This document shows, piece by piece, positions 15,733 to 24,038 of a stretch of 64,000 nucleotides of DNA (position 1 is the stretch's first letter; each line of letters begins with the position of its first letter). The notes under the pieces were generated by a model, which was not told the origin of the DNA, did no database searches, and saw only the letters and a program-made list of their open reading frames with translations. This stretch comes from DATLGB01 sp038258425 (GTDB lineage: Bacteria; Actinomycetota; Thermoleophilia; Solirubrobacterales; Solirubrobacteraceae): contig JBBSPV010000010.1 in assembly GCA_038258425.1 (NCBI GenBank), positions 1 through 64,000 of the forward strand, in the 5' to 3' direction. The position numbers were made by a program, and so were the translations under genes.

Positions 15733-17076
15733 ATGGATGCGCGCCGTCCGCCGCTGCCCGAGGGGCCCTTCCTCGTGGTCGGCCTCGCCCGCTCCGGGCG
15801 CGCCGCCGCGCGGGCCCTGCGGGGGCTCGGGGCCGAGGTGCGGGCGTGCGACGCCGGCACGGTGCCGGCCGAGGTCGTCGCCGAGCTCGCGGCGGCCGGC
15901 GTCGAGGTGCGTGCCCCGGCCGCGGGGCTCGACCTGCTGCCCGGCGTGCGCTGCCTCGTCAAGAGCCCGGGCGTCCCGGCCCAGGCGCCCGTGGTGGCCG
16001 AGGCGCGCCGCCGCGGCGTGCTCGTCCTCGGCGAGCTCGAGCTCGGCTGGCGGCTGCTGGACGGGCAGACCATCGCCGTCACCGGCTCCAACGGCAAGAC
16101 GACCACGACGGAGCTCATCGGCCACCTGCACCGCGAGGCCGGCGTCCCGGTGGCCGTGGCCGGCAACGTCGGCACGGCGCTCACGAGCCTCGTCGGGGCG
16201 GTCGACGGCGCGCCGGTCGTGGTCGCCGAGGCGTCCTCGTTCCAGCTGGAGGACACCGTCGCCTTCGCGCCGGAGGCCGCCGTGCTGCTCAACCTCACGC
16301 CGGACCACCTGGACCGCCACGGGACGTTCGAGGCCTACCGTGCGGCCAAGCTGCGCCTCTTCGCCCACCAGGGCAACGACGACGTGGCCGTCGCGCCGGT
16401 CGGGCTCGGCGTCGACGACCTCGGCGGCTGCGCGCGCCGGGTCTGCTTCGGGGCCGGTCCCGGCGCCGAGCTCGCCGACCGCGCCGGCTGGCTGTGGTGG
16501 GACGAGGAGCCGCTCATCGGCGCCGGCGAGATCCGGTTGCGCGGCGCTCACAACCGCCTCAACGCCATGGCCGCGGCTGCCGTCTGCCTCGCGCGCGGCC
16601 TGGACGCCGACGCGGTGCGCGCCGGGCTGGCGAGCTTCGGCGGGGTCGCGCACCGGCTCGAGGAGGTCGGCCGCCGAGCCGGCGTCGTCTACGTCAACGA
16701 CTCCAAGGCGACGAACGTCGAGGCCGCCGTCACCGGCCTGCGCGCCTTCGAGGGCGGCGTCCACGTCATCCTCGGCGGCCACGGCCCGGACGGCGACCTC
16801 GCCGCGCTCGCGGCCGAGGTCTCCCGGCGGGCGGTCGCCGCCTACGTGATCGGCGACAGCGCCGGGCAGCTGACCCCGGCGCTCGAGCGGGCGGGCGTGG
16901 CGGTGCGTCCGGCGGGTGACCTCGAGCGCGCGGTCGCCGCGGCCCGCGCGGCGGCGCGGCCGGGGGAGACGGTGCTGCTGAGCCCGGCGTACAAGTCGTT
17001 CGACCAGTACCGGGACTACGAGGCCCGCGGCGAGCACTTCCGGGCCCTGGCGACCGCAGACGGTTCGGGGACATAA
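15733..17076 (+). CDS. murD: MurD, UDP-MurNAc-L-Ala D-glutamate ligase
   Basis: Adds D-Glu to UDP-MurNAc-L-Ala. About 447 aa. The N-terminal Rossmann-like domain starts FLVVGLARSGRAAARALR. The P-loop GSNGKTTTT is at 118-126, LNLTPDHLDRHG in the central domain, and YVNDSKATNVEAA plus HVILGGHGPDGD in the C-terminal domain. The conserved C-terminal SPAYKSFDQYRDYEARGEHF is complete. ATG 15733 is preferred because a TTCAAT hexamer ends 7 nt upstream; an in-frame ATG at 15724 and a GTG at 15685 are alternatives. The family's SPG motif (KSPGVPAQ) is present. Confidence 0.94.
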   Translation: MDARRPPLPEGPFLVVGLARSGRAAARALRGLGAEVRACDAGTVPAEVVAELAAAGVEVRAPAAGLDLLPGVRCLVKSPGVPAQAPVVAEARRRGVLVLGELELGWRLLDGQTIAVTGSNGKTTTTELIGHLHREAGVPVAVAGNVGTALTSLVGAVDGAPVVVAEASSFQLEDTVAFAPEAAVLLNLTPDHLDRHGTFEAYRAAKLRLFAHQGNDDVAVAPVGLGVDDLGGCARRVCFGAGPGAELADRAGWLWWDEEPLIGAGEIRLRGAHNRLNAMAAAAVCLARGLDADAVRAGLASFGGVAHRLEEVGRRAGVVYVNDSKATNVEAAVTGLRAFEGGVHVILGGHGPDGDLAALAAEVSRRAVAAYVIGDSAGQLTPALERAGVAVRPAGDLERAVAAARAAARPGETVLLSPAYKSFDQYRDYEARGEHFRALATADGSGT

Positions 17077-17093
17077 GCCCGGCAGGACCGTCC

Positions 17094-17115
17094 GGCCCAG
17101 CGTCGAAGCTGGGCC
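17094..17115 (+). promoter_or_regulatory. perfect hairpin abutting the ftsW start
   Basis: GGCCCAGC (17094-17101) and GCTGGGCC (17108-17115) form a perfect 8-bp stem with a 6-nt loop that ends 2 nt before the ftsW ATG. It occupies the place of a ribosome-binding site, so it could limit ftsW translation or serve as a protein or RNA target. Confidence 0.5.
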
Positions 17116-17117
17116 TG

Positions 17118-18383
17118 ATGGTCACCCGTCCCGCCCTCCGCGTGCCCGCCGCGCTGCGTCGCCGCGGGCCGCGGCGGCCCCAGCCGCTCGAGCACCGGCT
17201 GCTGCTGACGGCGACGTTCTGCCTGCTGGCCGGCGGCGCGGTGATGGTCTACTCGGCGTCCTCGGCCCGGACGCTGCTCGAGGGCCAGGGCGACGGCACG
17301 GCCTACCTCGTGAAGTACCTCGCCTACGGCGGCCTGGGCCTGATCGCCATGCAGGTGCTCTCGCGCCACGGGCTGGAGCTGTTGCGCCGCGGCACGCCGG
17401 CGATCCTCATCGTCGCCTTCTGCCTGCTGGTGGCGGTGAAGATCCCCGGCGTGGGCGTCGAGGTCAACGGCGCCCGCCGCTGGCTCGGGGCCGGGCCCGT
17501 GCAGTTCCAGCCGTCGGAGATCATGAAGATCGCCCTCGTCCTGCACGCCGCCTCGGTGATCGCGGCCCGGCCGAAGCTCACCCGCGAGCTGCGGCTGATC
17601 GCCGGTCCTGTGCTCGGGCCGACGTTCTGCGCGGTCGTGCTGATCATGCTCGAACCGGACATGGGCTCGGCGCTGGTCGCCACGGCGACCATCGGGACGG
17701 TCCTCATCGTCGCGGGCGTCCCGCTCAGGCCGCTGCTGAAGGCCGCGGCCGTCGTGGCCGGCCTCATCGTGCTGCTGGCGATCTTCGAGCCCTACCGCCG
17801 GGCCCGGCTGACGTCGTTCCTGAACCCGTGGGCCGACGCCGGCGGCGCCGGCTTCCAGGCCGTCCAGGGCCAGATCGCCATCGGCTCCGGCGGGGTGTTC
17901 GGGGTCGGGCCGGGCCAGTCCGTGCAGAAGATCTTCTACCTGCCCGAGGCGCACACGGACTTCATCCTCGCGGTGATCGGCGAAGAGCTCGGCGTCGCGG
18001 GCGTCGGCTGCCTGCTCTTCCTCTACGGCATGATCGCCTACGCCGGGCTGCGCACCGCGAAGGCCGCCAAGGGCGTCTACGCGAAGGTCCTCGCCGCCGG
18101 CCTGACCTCCCTCATCCTGTGCCAGGCCCTGCTCAACGTCTACGCCGTCCTCGGGATCGCCCCGCTCACGGGCGTGCCGCTGCCCTTCATCTCGTTCGGC
18201 TCGACGTCGCTCGTCGTGCTGCTGTGCGCGATGGGCATCCTGCTCAACATCGCGGGCGGCGGCTCGGCCCACCTCCAGCACGTCAAACGACCGGGAGCCT
18301 CCGATGCGGATCGTGATCGCCGCCGGCGGGACCGCGGGGCACGTGGTGCCGGCGATCGCCACCGCCGACGCGCTGCGGGCTGA
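17118..18383 (+). CDS. ftsW: FtsW, septal lipid II polymerase (SEDS)
   Basis: SEDS-family glycosyltransferase that polymerises lipid II with FtsI at the septum. About 421 aa with roughly ten membrane helices. Family motifs: VMVYSASSA after helix 1, NGARRWLGAGPVQFQPSEIMKIALV, LEPDMGSALV with the catalytic Asp, GFQAVQGQIAIGSGGVFGVGPGQS, LPEAHTDFILAVIGEELG and GVPLPFISFGSTSL. The frame continues past the last helix into an Arg/Asp-rich tail (DADRDRRRRDRGARG) that overlaps murG by 80 nt. The start is an ATG directly after a hairpin. The length of the overlap makes the exact C-terminus worth checking. Confidence 0.94.
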   Translation: MVTRPALRVPAALRRRGPRRPQPLEHRLLLTATFCLLAGGAVMVYSASSARTLLEGQGDGTAYLVKYLAYGGLGLIAMQVLSRHGLELLRRGTPAILIVAFCLLVAVKIPGVGVEVNGARRWLGAGPVQFQPSEIMKIALVLHAASVIAARPKLTRELRLIAGPVLGPTFCAVVLIMLEPDMGSALVATATIGTVLIVAGVPLRPLLKAAAVVAGLIVLLAIFEPYRRARLTSFLNPWADAGGAGFQAVQGQIAIGSGGVFGVGPGQSVQKIFYLPEAHTDFILAVIGEELGVAGVGCLLFLYGMIAYAGLRTAKAAKGVYAKVLAAGLTSLILCQALLNVYAVLGIAPLTGVPLPFISFGSTSLVVLLCAMGILLNIAGGGSAHLQHVKRPGASDADRDRRRRDRGARGAGDRHRRRAAG

Positions 18384-19359
18384 GGGTGCCGAGGTCACCT
18401 TCGTCGGCGGTGAGCGGGCGGAGGCCGAGCTCGTGCCGGCGGCCGGCTACCGGTTCGAGCCGATCCGGGTCGAGGGCATCTCACGCACCCACCCGCTCCA
18501 GGCGGCGCGGGCCCTCGTGTACGCCGCCGGCGCGCTCGGCGCCTCCCGGCGGATCCTGGGCCGGCTGCGGCCCGACGCGGTGCTCGGGGCCGGCGGCTAC
18601 GTCGCCGGGCCGGTCGGCCTGGCGGCCGTCGCCGCGCGGACCCCGCTCGTCCTTACGGAGGCCGACTCCCACCTCGGCCTGACCAATCGCCTGCTCGCGG
18701 GCCGCGCGCACCGGATCTGCCTCGCCTTCCCGCTCCTGGGCCGCGAGCCGCCCCGCTACCTCGTCACCGGGCGGCCCGTGCCGCCGACTCACGCCGATCG
18801 CGCGGGCGCCCGGGCGCAGTTCGGCCTCGCCGGGGACGAGCGCTGCGTGCTCGTCTTCGGCGGCTCGCTCGGCGCGCGCTCGGTCAACCTCGCCGCCGTG
18901 CAGGGGCTCGCCGGGGCGCCCTACCGCGTGCTCCACGTCGCCGGTCGGCGCGACTTCGCCGAACTCTTGAGCCCCGGCCCCGGCTACGACCTGCGCGACT
19001 ACGTCGTCCCCTTCGGCCCCGCGCTGGCGGCCGCCGACCTCGCCGTCGCCCGCTCGGGCGGCTCGGTGTTCGAGCTCGCCCAGTACGGACTGCCCGCCGT
19101 GCTCGTCCCCTATCCGCACGCGGCCGCCGACCACCAGACCACCAACGCGGCCTGGATGGCCGAGGCCGGGGCGGCCGTCGTCGTTCGCGACGCTGCGCTG
19201 ACCGGGCCGGTGCTGCGGGAGGCCGTCGACGCGATCCTCGCCACGCCGGGGCGGCTGGAGGCCATGGCGGCCGCCTCCCGTGCCCTCGCCCGGCCGGAGG
19301 CCGCCGCCGACGTCGCACGGGAGGTCCTCGCGGCGGCCGGTGCGCCGGCCGGCCGGTAG
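18304..19359 (+). CDS. murG: MurG, UDP-GlcNAc lipid I GlcNAc-transferase
   Basis: Peripheral membrane GT28 enzyme that converts lipid I to lipid II. 351 aa, starting RIVIAAGGTAGHVVPAIATA with the glycine-rich loop for lipid I phosphate. The C-terminal UDP-GlcNAc domain has LVFGGSLGARSVN, then VARSGGSVFELAQYGLPAVLVPYPHA and ADHQTTNA, all diagnostic. Its ATG lies inside the 3' end of ftsW, so translation is probably coupled by re-initiation. The TAG stop forms part of a TAGCCT hexamer upstream of murC. Confidence 0.95.
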   Translation: MRIVIAAGGTAGHVVPAIATADALRAEGAEVTFVGGERAEAELVPAAGYRFEPIRVEGISRTHPLQAARALVYAAGALGASRRILGRLRPDAVLGAGGYVAGPVGLAAVAARTPLVLTEADSHLGLTNRLLAGRAHRICLAFPLLGREPPRYLVTGRPVPPTHADRAGARAQFGLAGDERCVLVFGGSLGARSVNLAAVQGLAGAPYRVLHVAGRRDFAELLSPGPGYDLRDYVVPFGPALAAADLAVARSGGSVFELAQYGLPAVLVPYPHAAADHQTTNAAWMAEAGAAVVVRDAALTGPVLREAVDAILATPGRLEAMAAASRALARPEAAADVAREVLAAAGAPAGR

Positions 19360-19372
19360 CCTCGCCGCGCGC

Positions 19373-20701
19373 ATGGACCCGCACCCCTTCAGCGGCCGGG
19401 AGCTGCACTTCGTCGGCGTCGGGGGCGCCGGCATGTCCGGCCTGGCCCTCGTCAGCGCCGCCCTCGGCGCGCGCGTGACCGGCTCGGACCGCGCGACGGC
19501 CGGTGCCGGGCTCGGCCGGCTGCGCGCCGCCGGGATCGCGCCGGCCGCCGGCCACCGCGCCGCCCATGTGCCGCCCGCCGCCGAGCTCGTCGTCTCCAGC
19601 GCCATCGCACCGGACAACCCGGAGCGCGAGATCGGCCGCCGCCGCGGCCAGATCGAGCTGCACCGGGCCGACCTGCTCGGCGAGCTCACGCGCCTGAAGC
19701 CGACCATCGCCGTCTCGGGGACGCACGGCAAGACGACGACGACGAGCATGATCGTCCACGCCCTGCGTGCCTGCGGGCTCGACCCGTCCTACCTCGTCGG
19801 CGGCGACGTCCGCTCGACCGGGACGAACGCCGCGTGGGGAACGGGGGACTGGCTCGTCGTCGAGGCCGACGAGTCCGACCGCTCGCTGCTCAAGCTCGCC
19901 CCGGAGATCGCGGTGCTCACCAACGCCGAGCTCGACCACCACACGACCTACGCCTCGCTGCGCGACGTGCTGGAGACGTTCCGGGCCTTCCTCGCCCCGG
20001 CGCGCCACGCGGTCGTCTGGGACCGGCCGGCGCTGCGCGCCCTGCGCCCGGCCGGCGACGCCGTCGGCTTCGACGTGCCCGCTCCCGAGCTCGACGCCGG
20101 GGGCTCCCGCTTCGAGCTCGACGGCGTCCGCGTCCAGCTCGCCGTGCCCGGGGCCCACAACGCGCTCAACGCCGCGGCGGCGCTCACCGCCTGCCGCCTC
20201 GCGGGCGCCGATCCCGCCACGGCGGCCGCCGGCCTGCGCGACTTCACCGGCGCCGGGCGCCGCTTCGAGCCGCTCGGGATGGCCCCGGCCGGCGCCCAGG
20301 TCGTCGACGACTACGCCCACCACCCGACGGAGGTCGCCGCCACGCTCGCAGCGGCGCGGACGCTCGGGCCGCGGCGCGTCGTCGCGGTCTTCCAGCCGCA
20401 CCTGTTCTCGCGCACCCGCGCCGAGGCCGCGCAGTTCGGCGCGGCCCTCGCCGCCGCCGACGTCGTCGTGGTGACGGGGATCTACCCGGCGCGCGAGCGC
20501 CCGGAGGACTTCCCGGGCGTGACCGGGCTGCGCGTGGCCGAGGCCGCGGCCGACCACATGGGCGGGCGGCCCGTCGCATGGATGCCGACCCTCGCGCTCG
20601 CCGAGGCCGACGTCCGCCGCCGGTTGAAGCGGGGCGACCTGTGCCTGACGCTCGGCGCCGGTGATGTCGACGGCCTGGGCCGCCGGCTCGTCGCCGGCTG
20701 A
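19373..20701 (+). CDS. murC: MurC, UDP-MurNAc L-alanine ligase
   Basis: First Mur ligase, adding L-Ala to UDP-MurNAc. About 442 aa from ATG 19373. Motifs: ELHFVGVGGAGMSGLALV at the N-terminus, P-loop GTHGKTTTT from residue 116, VVEADESDRSLL, LTNAELDHH, GAHNALNAAAAL and VVDDYAHHPTEV, then FQPHLFSRT. A TAGCCT hexamer ends 10 nt upstream but includes the murG stop, so it may be coincidental. In many bacteria murB follows murC; here 91 nt of non-coding DNA and then ftsQ follow. Confidence 0.95.
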   Translation: MDPHPFSGRELHFVGVGGAGMSGLALVSAALGARVTGSDRATAGAGLGRLRAAGIAPAAGHRAAHVPPAAELVVSSAIAPDNPEREIGRRRGQIELHRADLLGELTRLKPTIAVSGTHGKTTTTSMIVHALRACGLDPSYLVGGDVRSTGTNAAWGTGDWLVVEADESDRSLLKLAPEIAVLTNAELDHHTTYASLRDVLETFRAFLAPARHAVVWDRPALRALRPAGDAVGFDVPAPELDAGGSRFELDGVRVQLAVPGAHNALNAAAALTACRLAGADPATAAAGLRDFTGAGRRFEPLGMAPAGAQVVDDYAHHPTEVAATLAAARTLGPRRVVAVFQPHLFSRTRAEAAQFGAALAAADVVVVTGIYPARERPEDFPGVTGLRVAEAAADHMGGRPVAWMPTLALAEADVRRRLKRGDLCLTLGAGDVDGLGRRLVAG

Positions 20702-20792
20702 GGGCCCCCGCCGGCCCGCCACCGGGCCACCGACCTGGCGCCGGACGCGCCCCGCGGCAGGAGCGGCCGGTCCCACGTCGAAGGCAGGGCCA

Positions 20793-21659
20793 GTGGGCCT
20801 GCTCTCCGTCCCCGCCCTCCGTCGCCTGCGCCGGGCTCCGGCACGGTCGGCCCGCCGGCGCCCGCGGGTGCCGGTGCGCCTGCTGGTCGCGGTCCTCATC
20901 CTCCTCCTCGCGGCGCTCGGTGGCTGGCTGTGGCTGCGCGACTCGTCGCTCGTGCGCGTCTCACACGTCGAGATCAGCGGCACCTCCTCCAACCAGGGCA
21001 CGGAGGTCGCGGCCGCGCTGCGGCGCACCGCCGAGGGGATGAGCACCCTGCACGTGCGCGAGGCCGACCTGCGCGCCGCGGTCGCCGACTTCGCCTCCGT
21101 CGGCACGATCCACGCGCGCACCGACTTCCCCCACACGTTGCGCATCGAGGTCGTCGAGCGCCGGCCCGTCGCCGAGATCGACCTCGACGGCGAGCGCGTC
21201 GGCGTCGGCGCGGGCGGTCGCGTGCTGCGCGGCGTCCGCGTGACCGGCGCCATGCCCGAGCTGCACGCCACCCGCCTGCCGACGGGCGACCGGCTGACCG
21301 ACCCCAACGCGCTGCGGGCGGTCGCGGTGTTCGCCGCGGCGCCGCCGGCACTGCGCCCGCGCGTCACGCGCAGCCTGCGGGGGTCAAAGGGCCTGACACT
21401 CGAGCTGCGCAACGGGCCGCTGCTCGTGTTCGGCGACGCCACCCGCCCCGTCGCGAAGTGGATGGCCGCCGCGCGCGTGCTCGCCGAGCCGTCCACGGCC
21501 GGCGCGCTCTACCTCGACCTGCGCGTCCCCGAGCGCGTCGCCGCGGGTGGGCTCGGGACCACGACGGCAGCGACCGCGGACCCCCTCGCGGCCTCTCCCG
21601 AGGGCCAACAGGTTGACCCTCAAGTTCAACCTGAGGTAACCCCAACCATCAACCCTTAG
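20793..21659 (+). CDS. ftsQ: FtsQ/DivIB-type cell division protein
   Basis: Bitopic divisome protein linking FtsL/FtsB to the rest of the septal machine. About 288 aa. Basic cytoplasmic N-terminus (RRLRRAPARSARRRPR), one membrane helix (LLVAVLILLLAALGGWLWL), then a POTRA domain (VSHVEISGTSSNQGTEV to RTDFPHTLRIEVVERRPVA) and the FtsQ beta domain. The GTG at 20793 is chosen because a purine-rich AAGGCAGGG precedes it; upstream in-frame codons are poorly supported. The Gln/Pro/Val-rich tail (QQVDPQVQPEVTPTINP) is encoded by unusually AT-rich DNA that holds an inverted repeat. Confidence 0.9.
   Translation: MGLLSVPALRRLRRAPARSARRRPRVPVRLLVAVLILLLAALGGWLWLRDSSLVRVSHVEISGTSSNQGTEVAAALRRTAEGMSTLHVREADLRAAVADFASVGTIHARTDFPHTLRIEVVERRPVAEIDLDGERVGVGAGGRVLRGVRVTGAMPELHATRLPTGDRLTDPNALRAVAVFAAAPPALRPRVTRSLRGSKGLTLELRNGPLLVFGDATRPVAKWMAAARVLAEPSTAGALYLDLRVPERVAAGGLGTTTAATADPLAASPEGQQVDPQVQPEVTPTINP
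21609..21642 (+). promoter_or_regulatory. inverted repeat and possible distal ftsZ promoter at the ftsQ 3' end
   Basis: An 8-bp perfect inverted repeat (CAGGTTGA at 21609-21616, TCAACCTG at 21626-21633) lies in the locally AT-rich end of ftsQ. It contains TTGACC (21613-21618), 18 nt before TAACCC (21637-21642), a plausible but weak -35/-10 pair. This could be an upstream ftsZ promoter overlapping an operator. Confidence 0.35.
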
Positions 21660-21706
21660 TCGAGCTTCGACGGTCTGCAAGGGCCGTTGCCGCGGTTCCG
21701 GCCGCT

Positions 21707-21736
21707 TTGACATCGGGAACGAAATGGCCCTAACGT
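21707..21736 (+). promoter_or_regulatory. predicted ftsZ promoter
   Basis: Consensus -35 TTGACA (21707-21712), an 18-nt spacer and -10 TAACGT (21731-21736), in the 145-nt gap before ftsZ. The leader would be about 60 nt and contains a perfect 12-bp palindrome, CTCTACGTAGAG (21778-21789), a candidate regulator site. This gives ftsZ expression independent of the upstream dcw genes. Confidence 0.65.
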
Positions 21737-21804
21737 GCGGGTTTCCTCGCGCTACCTGAGGGCGGCGAAACGCTCGACTCTACGTAGAGGTTCGGACAGA
21801 CACC

Positions 21805-22932
21805 ATGGAAGCCACAGGCAGCTACCTCGCAGTCATCAAGGTCGTCGGCGTCGGCGGCGGCGGCACGAACGCCGTCAACCGGATGATCGACGCCGGGCTC
21901 TCCGGCGTGGAGTTCATCGCGTGCAACACGGACGCCCAGGCGCTGCAGATGACGGACGCCGACATCAAGCTCAACGTCGGGCACAACCTCACCAAGGGGC
22001 TCGGGGCCGGGGCCAACCCGAACATCGGGCAGGGCGCGGCCCAGGAGTCGCGCGACGACATCAAGGAGGCGCTCAAGGGCGCCGACATGGTCTTCGTCAC
22101 CGCGGGCGAGGGCGGCGGCACCGGCACGGGGGCGGCCCCCGTGATCGCCGAGATCGCCAAGCACGAGATCGGGGCCCTCACCGTCGGGGTCGTCACGCGG
22201 CCGTTCGAGTTCGAGGGCAGCCAGCGCTCCCGCCAGGCCGTCGACGGTGTCGACCGGCTCCGCGAGCAGGTCGACACCCTGATCACCATCCCCAACGAGC
22301 GGCTGCTGTCGATCGTCGAGCGGCGCACGAGCATCCTCGACGCCTTCCGCATGGCCGACGACGTCCTGCGCCAGGGCGTCCAGGGCATCACCGACCTCAT
22401 CACCATCCCCGGCCTGATCAACCTCGACTTCGCCGACGTGCGCACGATCATGCAGGACGCCGGCTCGGCCCTCATGGGCATCGGCACGGCCTCCGGCGAG
22501 TCGCGGTCGGCCGAGGCCGCGAAGATCGCCATCTCCTCGCCGCTGCTCGAGGAGTCCGTGGAGGGCGCCACGGGCATCCTGCTCAACATCACCGGGCCGC
22601 AGGACCTCGGGCTCTTCGAGGTCAACGAGGCGGCGGAGATCATCCACTCGGCGGCCGACTCGAACGCGAACATCATCTTCGGGTCGGTCATCGACGAGGA
22701 CATGCAGGACGAGATCCGCGTGACGCTCATCGCCACGGGCTTCGACATGGGGGGCCGCGGAGGCGGCGGCGGGGGTGAGCGCTCCGTGCGCCCACGACGC
22801 GGCGACGACTCCCGGGAGCGCAGCCCGAGGCGCGGCGAGGCGCCCGACCGCAACCCGCGCATCGGCGACCGCGACCGCGAGTCGCTCGAGATCTCCGACG
22901 ACGACATCGACATCCCGCCCTTCCTGCGCTGA
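21805..22932 (+). CDS. ftsZ: FtsZ, tubulin-like division GTPase
   Basis: Forms the cytokinetic Z ring. 375 aa. The GTPase domain has GVGGGGTNAVNRM, CNTDAQAL, the tubulin signature GGGTGTG at 103-109, VTRPFEFEG, and the T7 loop NLDFADVRTIM. After the globular core there is a short Gly/Arg/Asp-rich linker (RGDDSRERSPRRGE) and a classic C-terminal peptide, DIDIPPFLR, that binds FtsA/SepF-type anchors. It is transcribed from a good TTGACA/TAACGT promoter. Unlike most actinobacteria, the gene is followed by gcvT and not by yggS/sepF/divIVA. Confidence 0.98.
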   Translation: MEATGSYLAVIKVVGVGGGGTNAVNRMIDAGLSGVEFIACNTDAQALQMTDADIKLNVGHNLTKGLGAGANPNIGQGAAQESRDDIKEALKGADMVFVTAGEGGGTGTGAAPVIAEIAKHEIGALTVGVVTRPFEFEGSQRSRQAVDGVDRLREQVDTLITIPNERLLSIVERRTSILDAFRMADDVLRQGVQGITDLITIPGLINLDFADVRTIMQDAGSALMGIGTASGESRSAEAAKIAISSPLLEESVEGATGILLNITGPQDLGLFEVNEAAEIIHSAADSNANIIFGSVIDEDMQDEIRVTLIATGFDMGGRGGGGGGERSVRPRRGDDSRERSPRRGEAPDRNPRIGDRDRESLEISDDDIDIPPFLR

Positions 22933-22956
22933 GCCACCGCGCTAGGGTCCGCGCGC

Positions 22957-24033
22957 ATGTCCGCCGTGCCCAGCGAGCTGCGCACCACGCCGCTGCACGG
23001 GCGCCACACCGAGGCCGGGGCGCGGCTCGTGCCCTTCGCCGGGTGGGAGATGCCCGTGTCCTACGCGGGCATCCGCGAGGAGCACCTCGCCGTGCGCGAG
23101 CGGGCGGGCGTCTTCGACGTCTCCCACATGGGCCAGGTGCGCACCCACGGCCCCGAGGCGCTCGACGCGCTGCAGCACGCGCTCTCCAACGACGTCTCCA
23201 GGCTCGCCGTCGGCGGCGCCCAGTACAGCGTCGCCTGCCACGAGGACGGCGGCATCGTCGACGACCTCTTCACCTACCGCCTCGGCGAGCACGACTACCT
23301 GACGGTCACCAACGCCGCCAACCACGAGAAGGACCTCGCCTGGCTGCGCGGGGTCGTGGGGGGCCACGACGCCGAGCTCGACGACGTGGCCGGCGACTTC
23401 GCGATGCTCGCCGTCCAGGGCCCGCAGGCCCGCGGCCTCGTCGCCGGCCTCGCCGACGGCGAGCTGCCCGCCCGATTCCGCGTCGCCGAGCTCGCCGTCG
23501 CCGGCGCCCCGGCACTCGTGTGCGGCACGGGCTACACGGGCGAGGACGGCGTGGAGCTGCTGCTCGCCCCGCGTGACGCGGTGGGGGTCTGGGACGCCCT
23601 GCTGGGCGCCGGCGTGGCGCCCGTCGGGCTCGGCGCCCGCGACACGCTGCGCCTCGAGGTCAACTTCCACCTCTACGGCAACGACATGGACGAGGCCCGG
23701 AACCCGATCGAGGCGGGCCTGGGCTGGGCGTGCAAGGAGGACACGGGCTTCATCGGCGCCGAGGCCGTGCGCGCGGCCCGTGAGCAGGGCACCGCCGAGC
23801 GCCTCGTCGCCTTCGTCATGACCGGGCCGGGCATCGCCCGTCAGGGCAACCCCGTCGCCGGCGGTGGCGTCGTGACGAGCGGGACGATGTCCCCGTCGCT
23901 CGGCATCGGGATCGGCATGGCCTACCTCCCCACCGCCCGAGCCGAGCCGGGCACCGACTTCGGCATCGACGTGCGCGGCAAGGCCCGCGCCGCGCAGGTG
24001 CGCCCCAAGCCGCTCTACACCAAGGAGACCTGA
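22957..24033 (+). CDS. gcvT: GcvT, glycine cleavage aminomethyltransferase (T protein)
   Basis: Transfers the methylene group from aminomethyl-lipoyl-GcvH to tetrahydrofolate and releases ammonia. 358 aa. Motifs: TPLHGRHTEAGARLVPFAGW, FDVSHMGQVRTHGPEAL, YTGEDGVELLL, GLGARDTLRLE and SPSLGIGIGMAYLPT. TAGGGT ends 8 nt before the ATG, so the gcvTH unit probably has its own promoter and a leaderless start. gcvH follows after 5 nt. The 24-nt gap behind ftsZ leaves no space for a glycine riboswitch. Confidence 0.95.
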   Translation: MSAVPSELRTTPLHGRHTEAGARLVPFAGWEMPVSYAGIREEHLAVRERAGVFDVSHMGQVRTHGPEALDALQHALSNDVSRLAVGGAQYSVACHEDGGIVDDLFTYRLGEHDYLTVTNAANHEKDLAWLRGVVGGHDAELDDVAGDFAMLAVQGPQARGLVAGLADGELPARFRVAELAVAGAPALVCGTGYTGEDGVELLLAPRDAVGVWDALLGAGVAPVGLGARDTLRLEVNFHLYGNDMDEARNPIEAGLGWACKEDTGFIGAEAVRAAREQGTAERLVAFVMTGPGIARQGNPVAGGGVVTSGTMSPSLGIGIGMAYLPTARAEPGTDFGIDVRGKARAAQVRPKPLYTKET

Positions 24034-24038
24034 CCGCC

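Noticed and set aside
22933..22956. Glycine riboswitch before gcvT
   Set aside because: The 24-nt gap cannot hold it, and no aptamer-like pattern is visible before gcvPA either.
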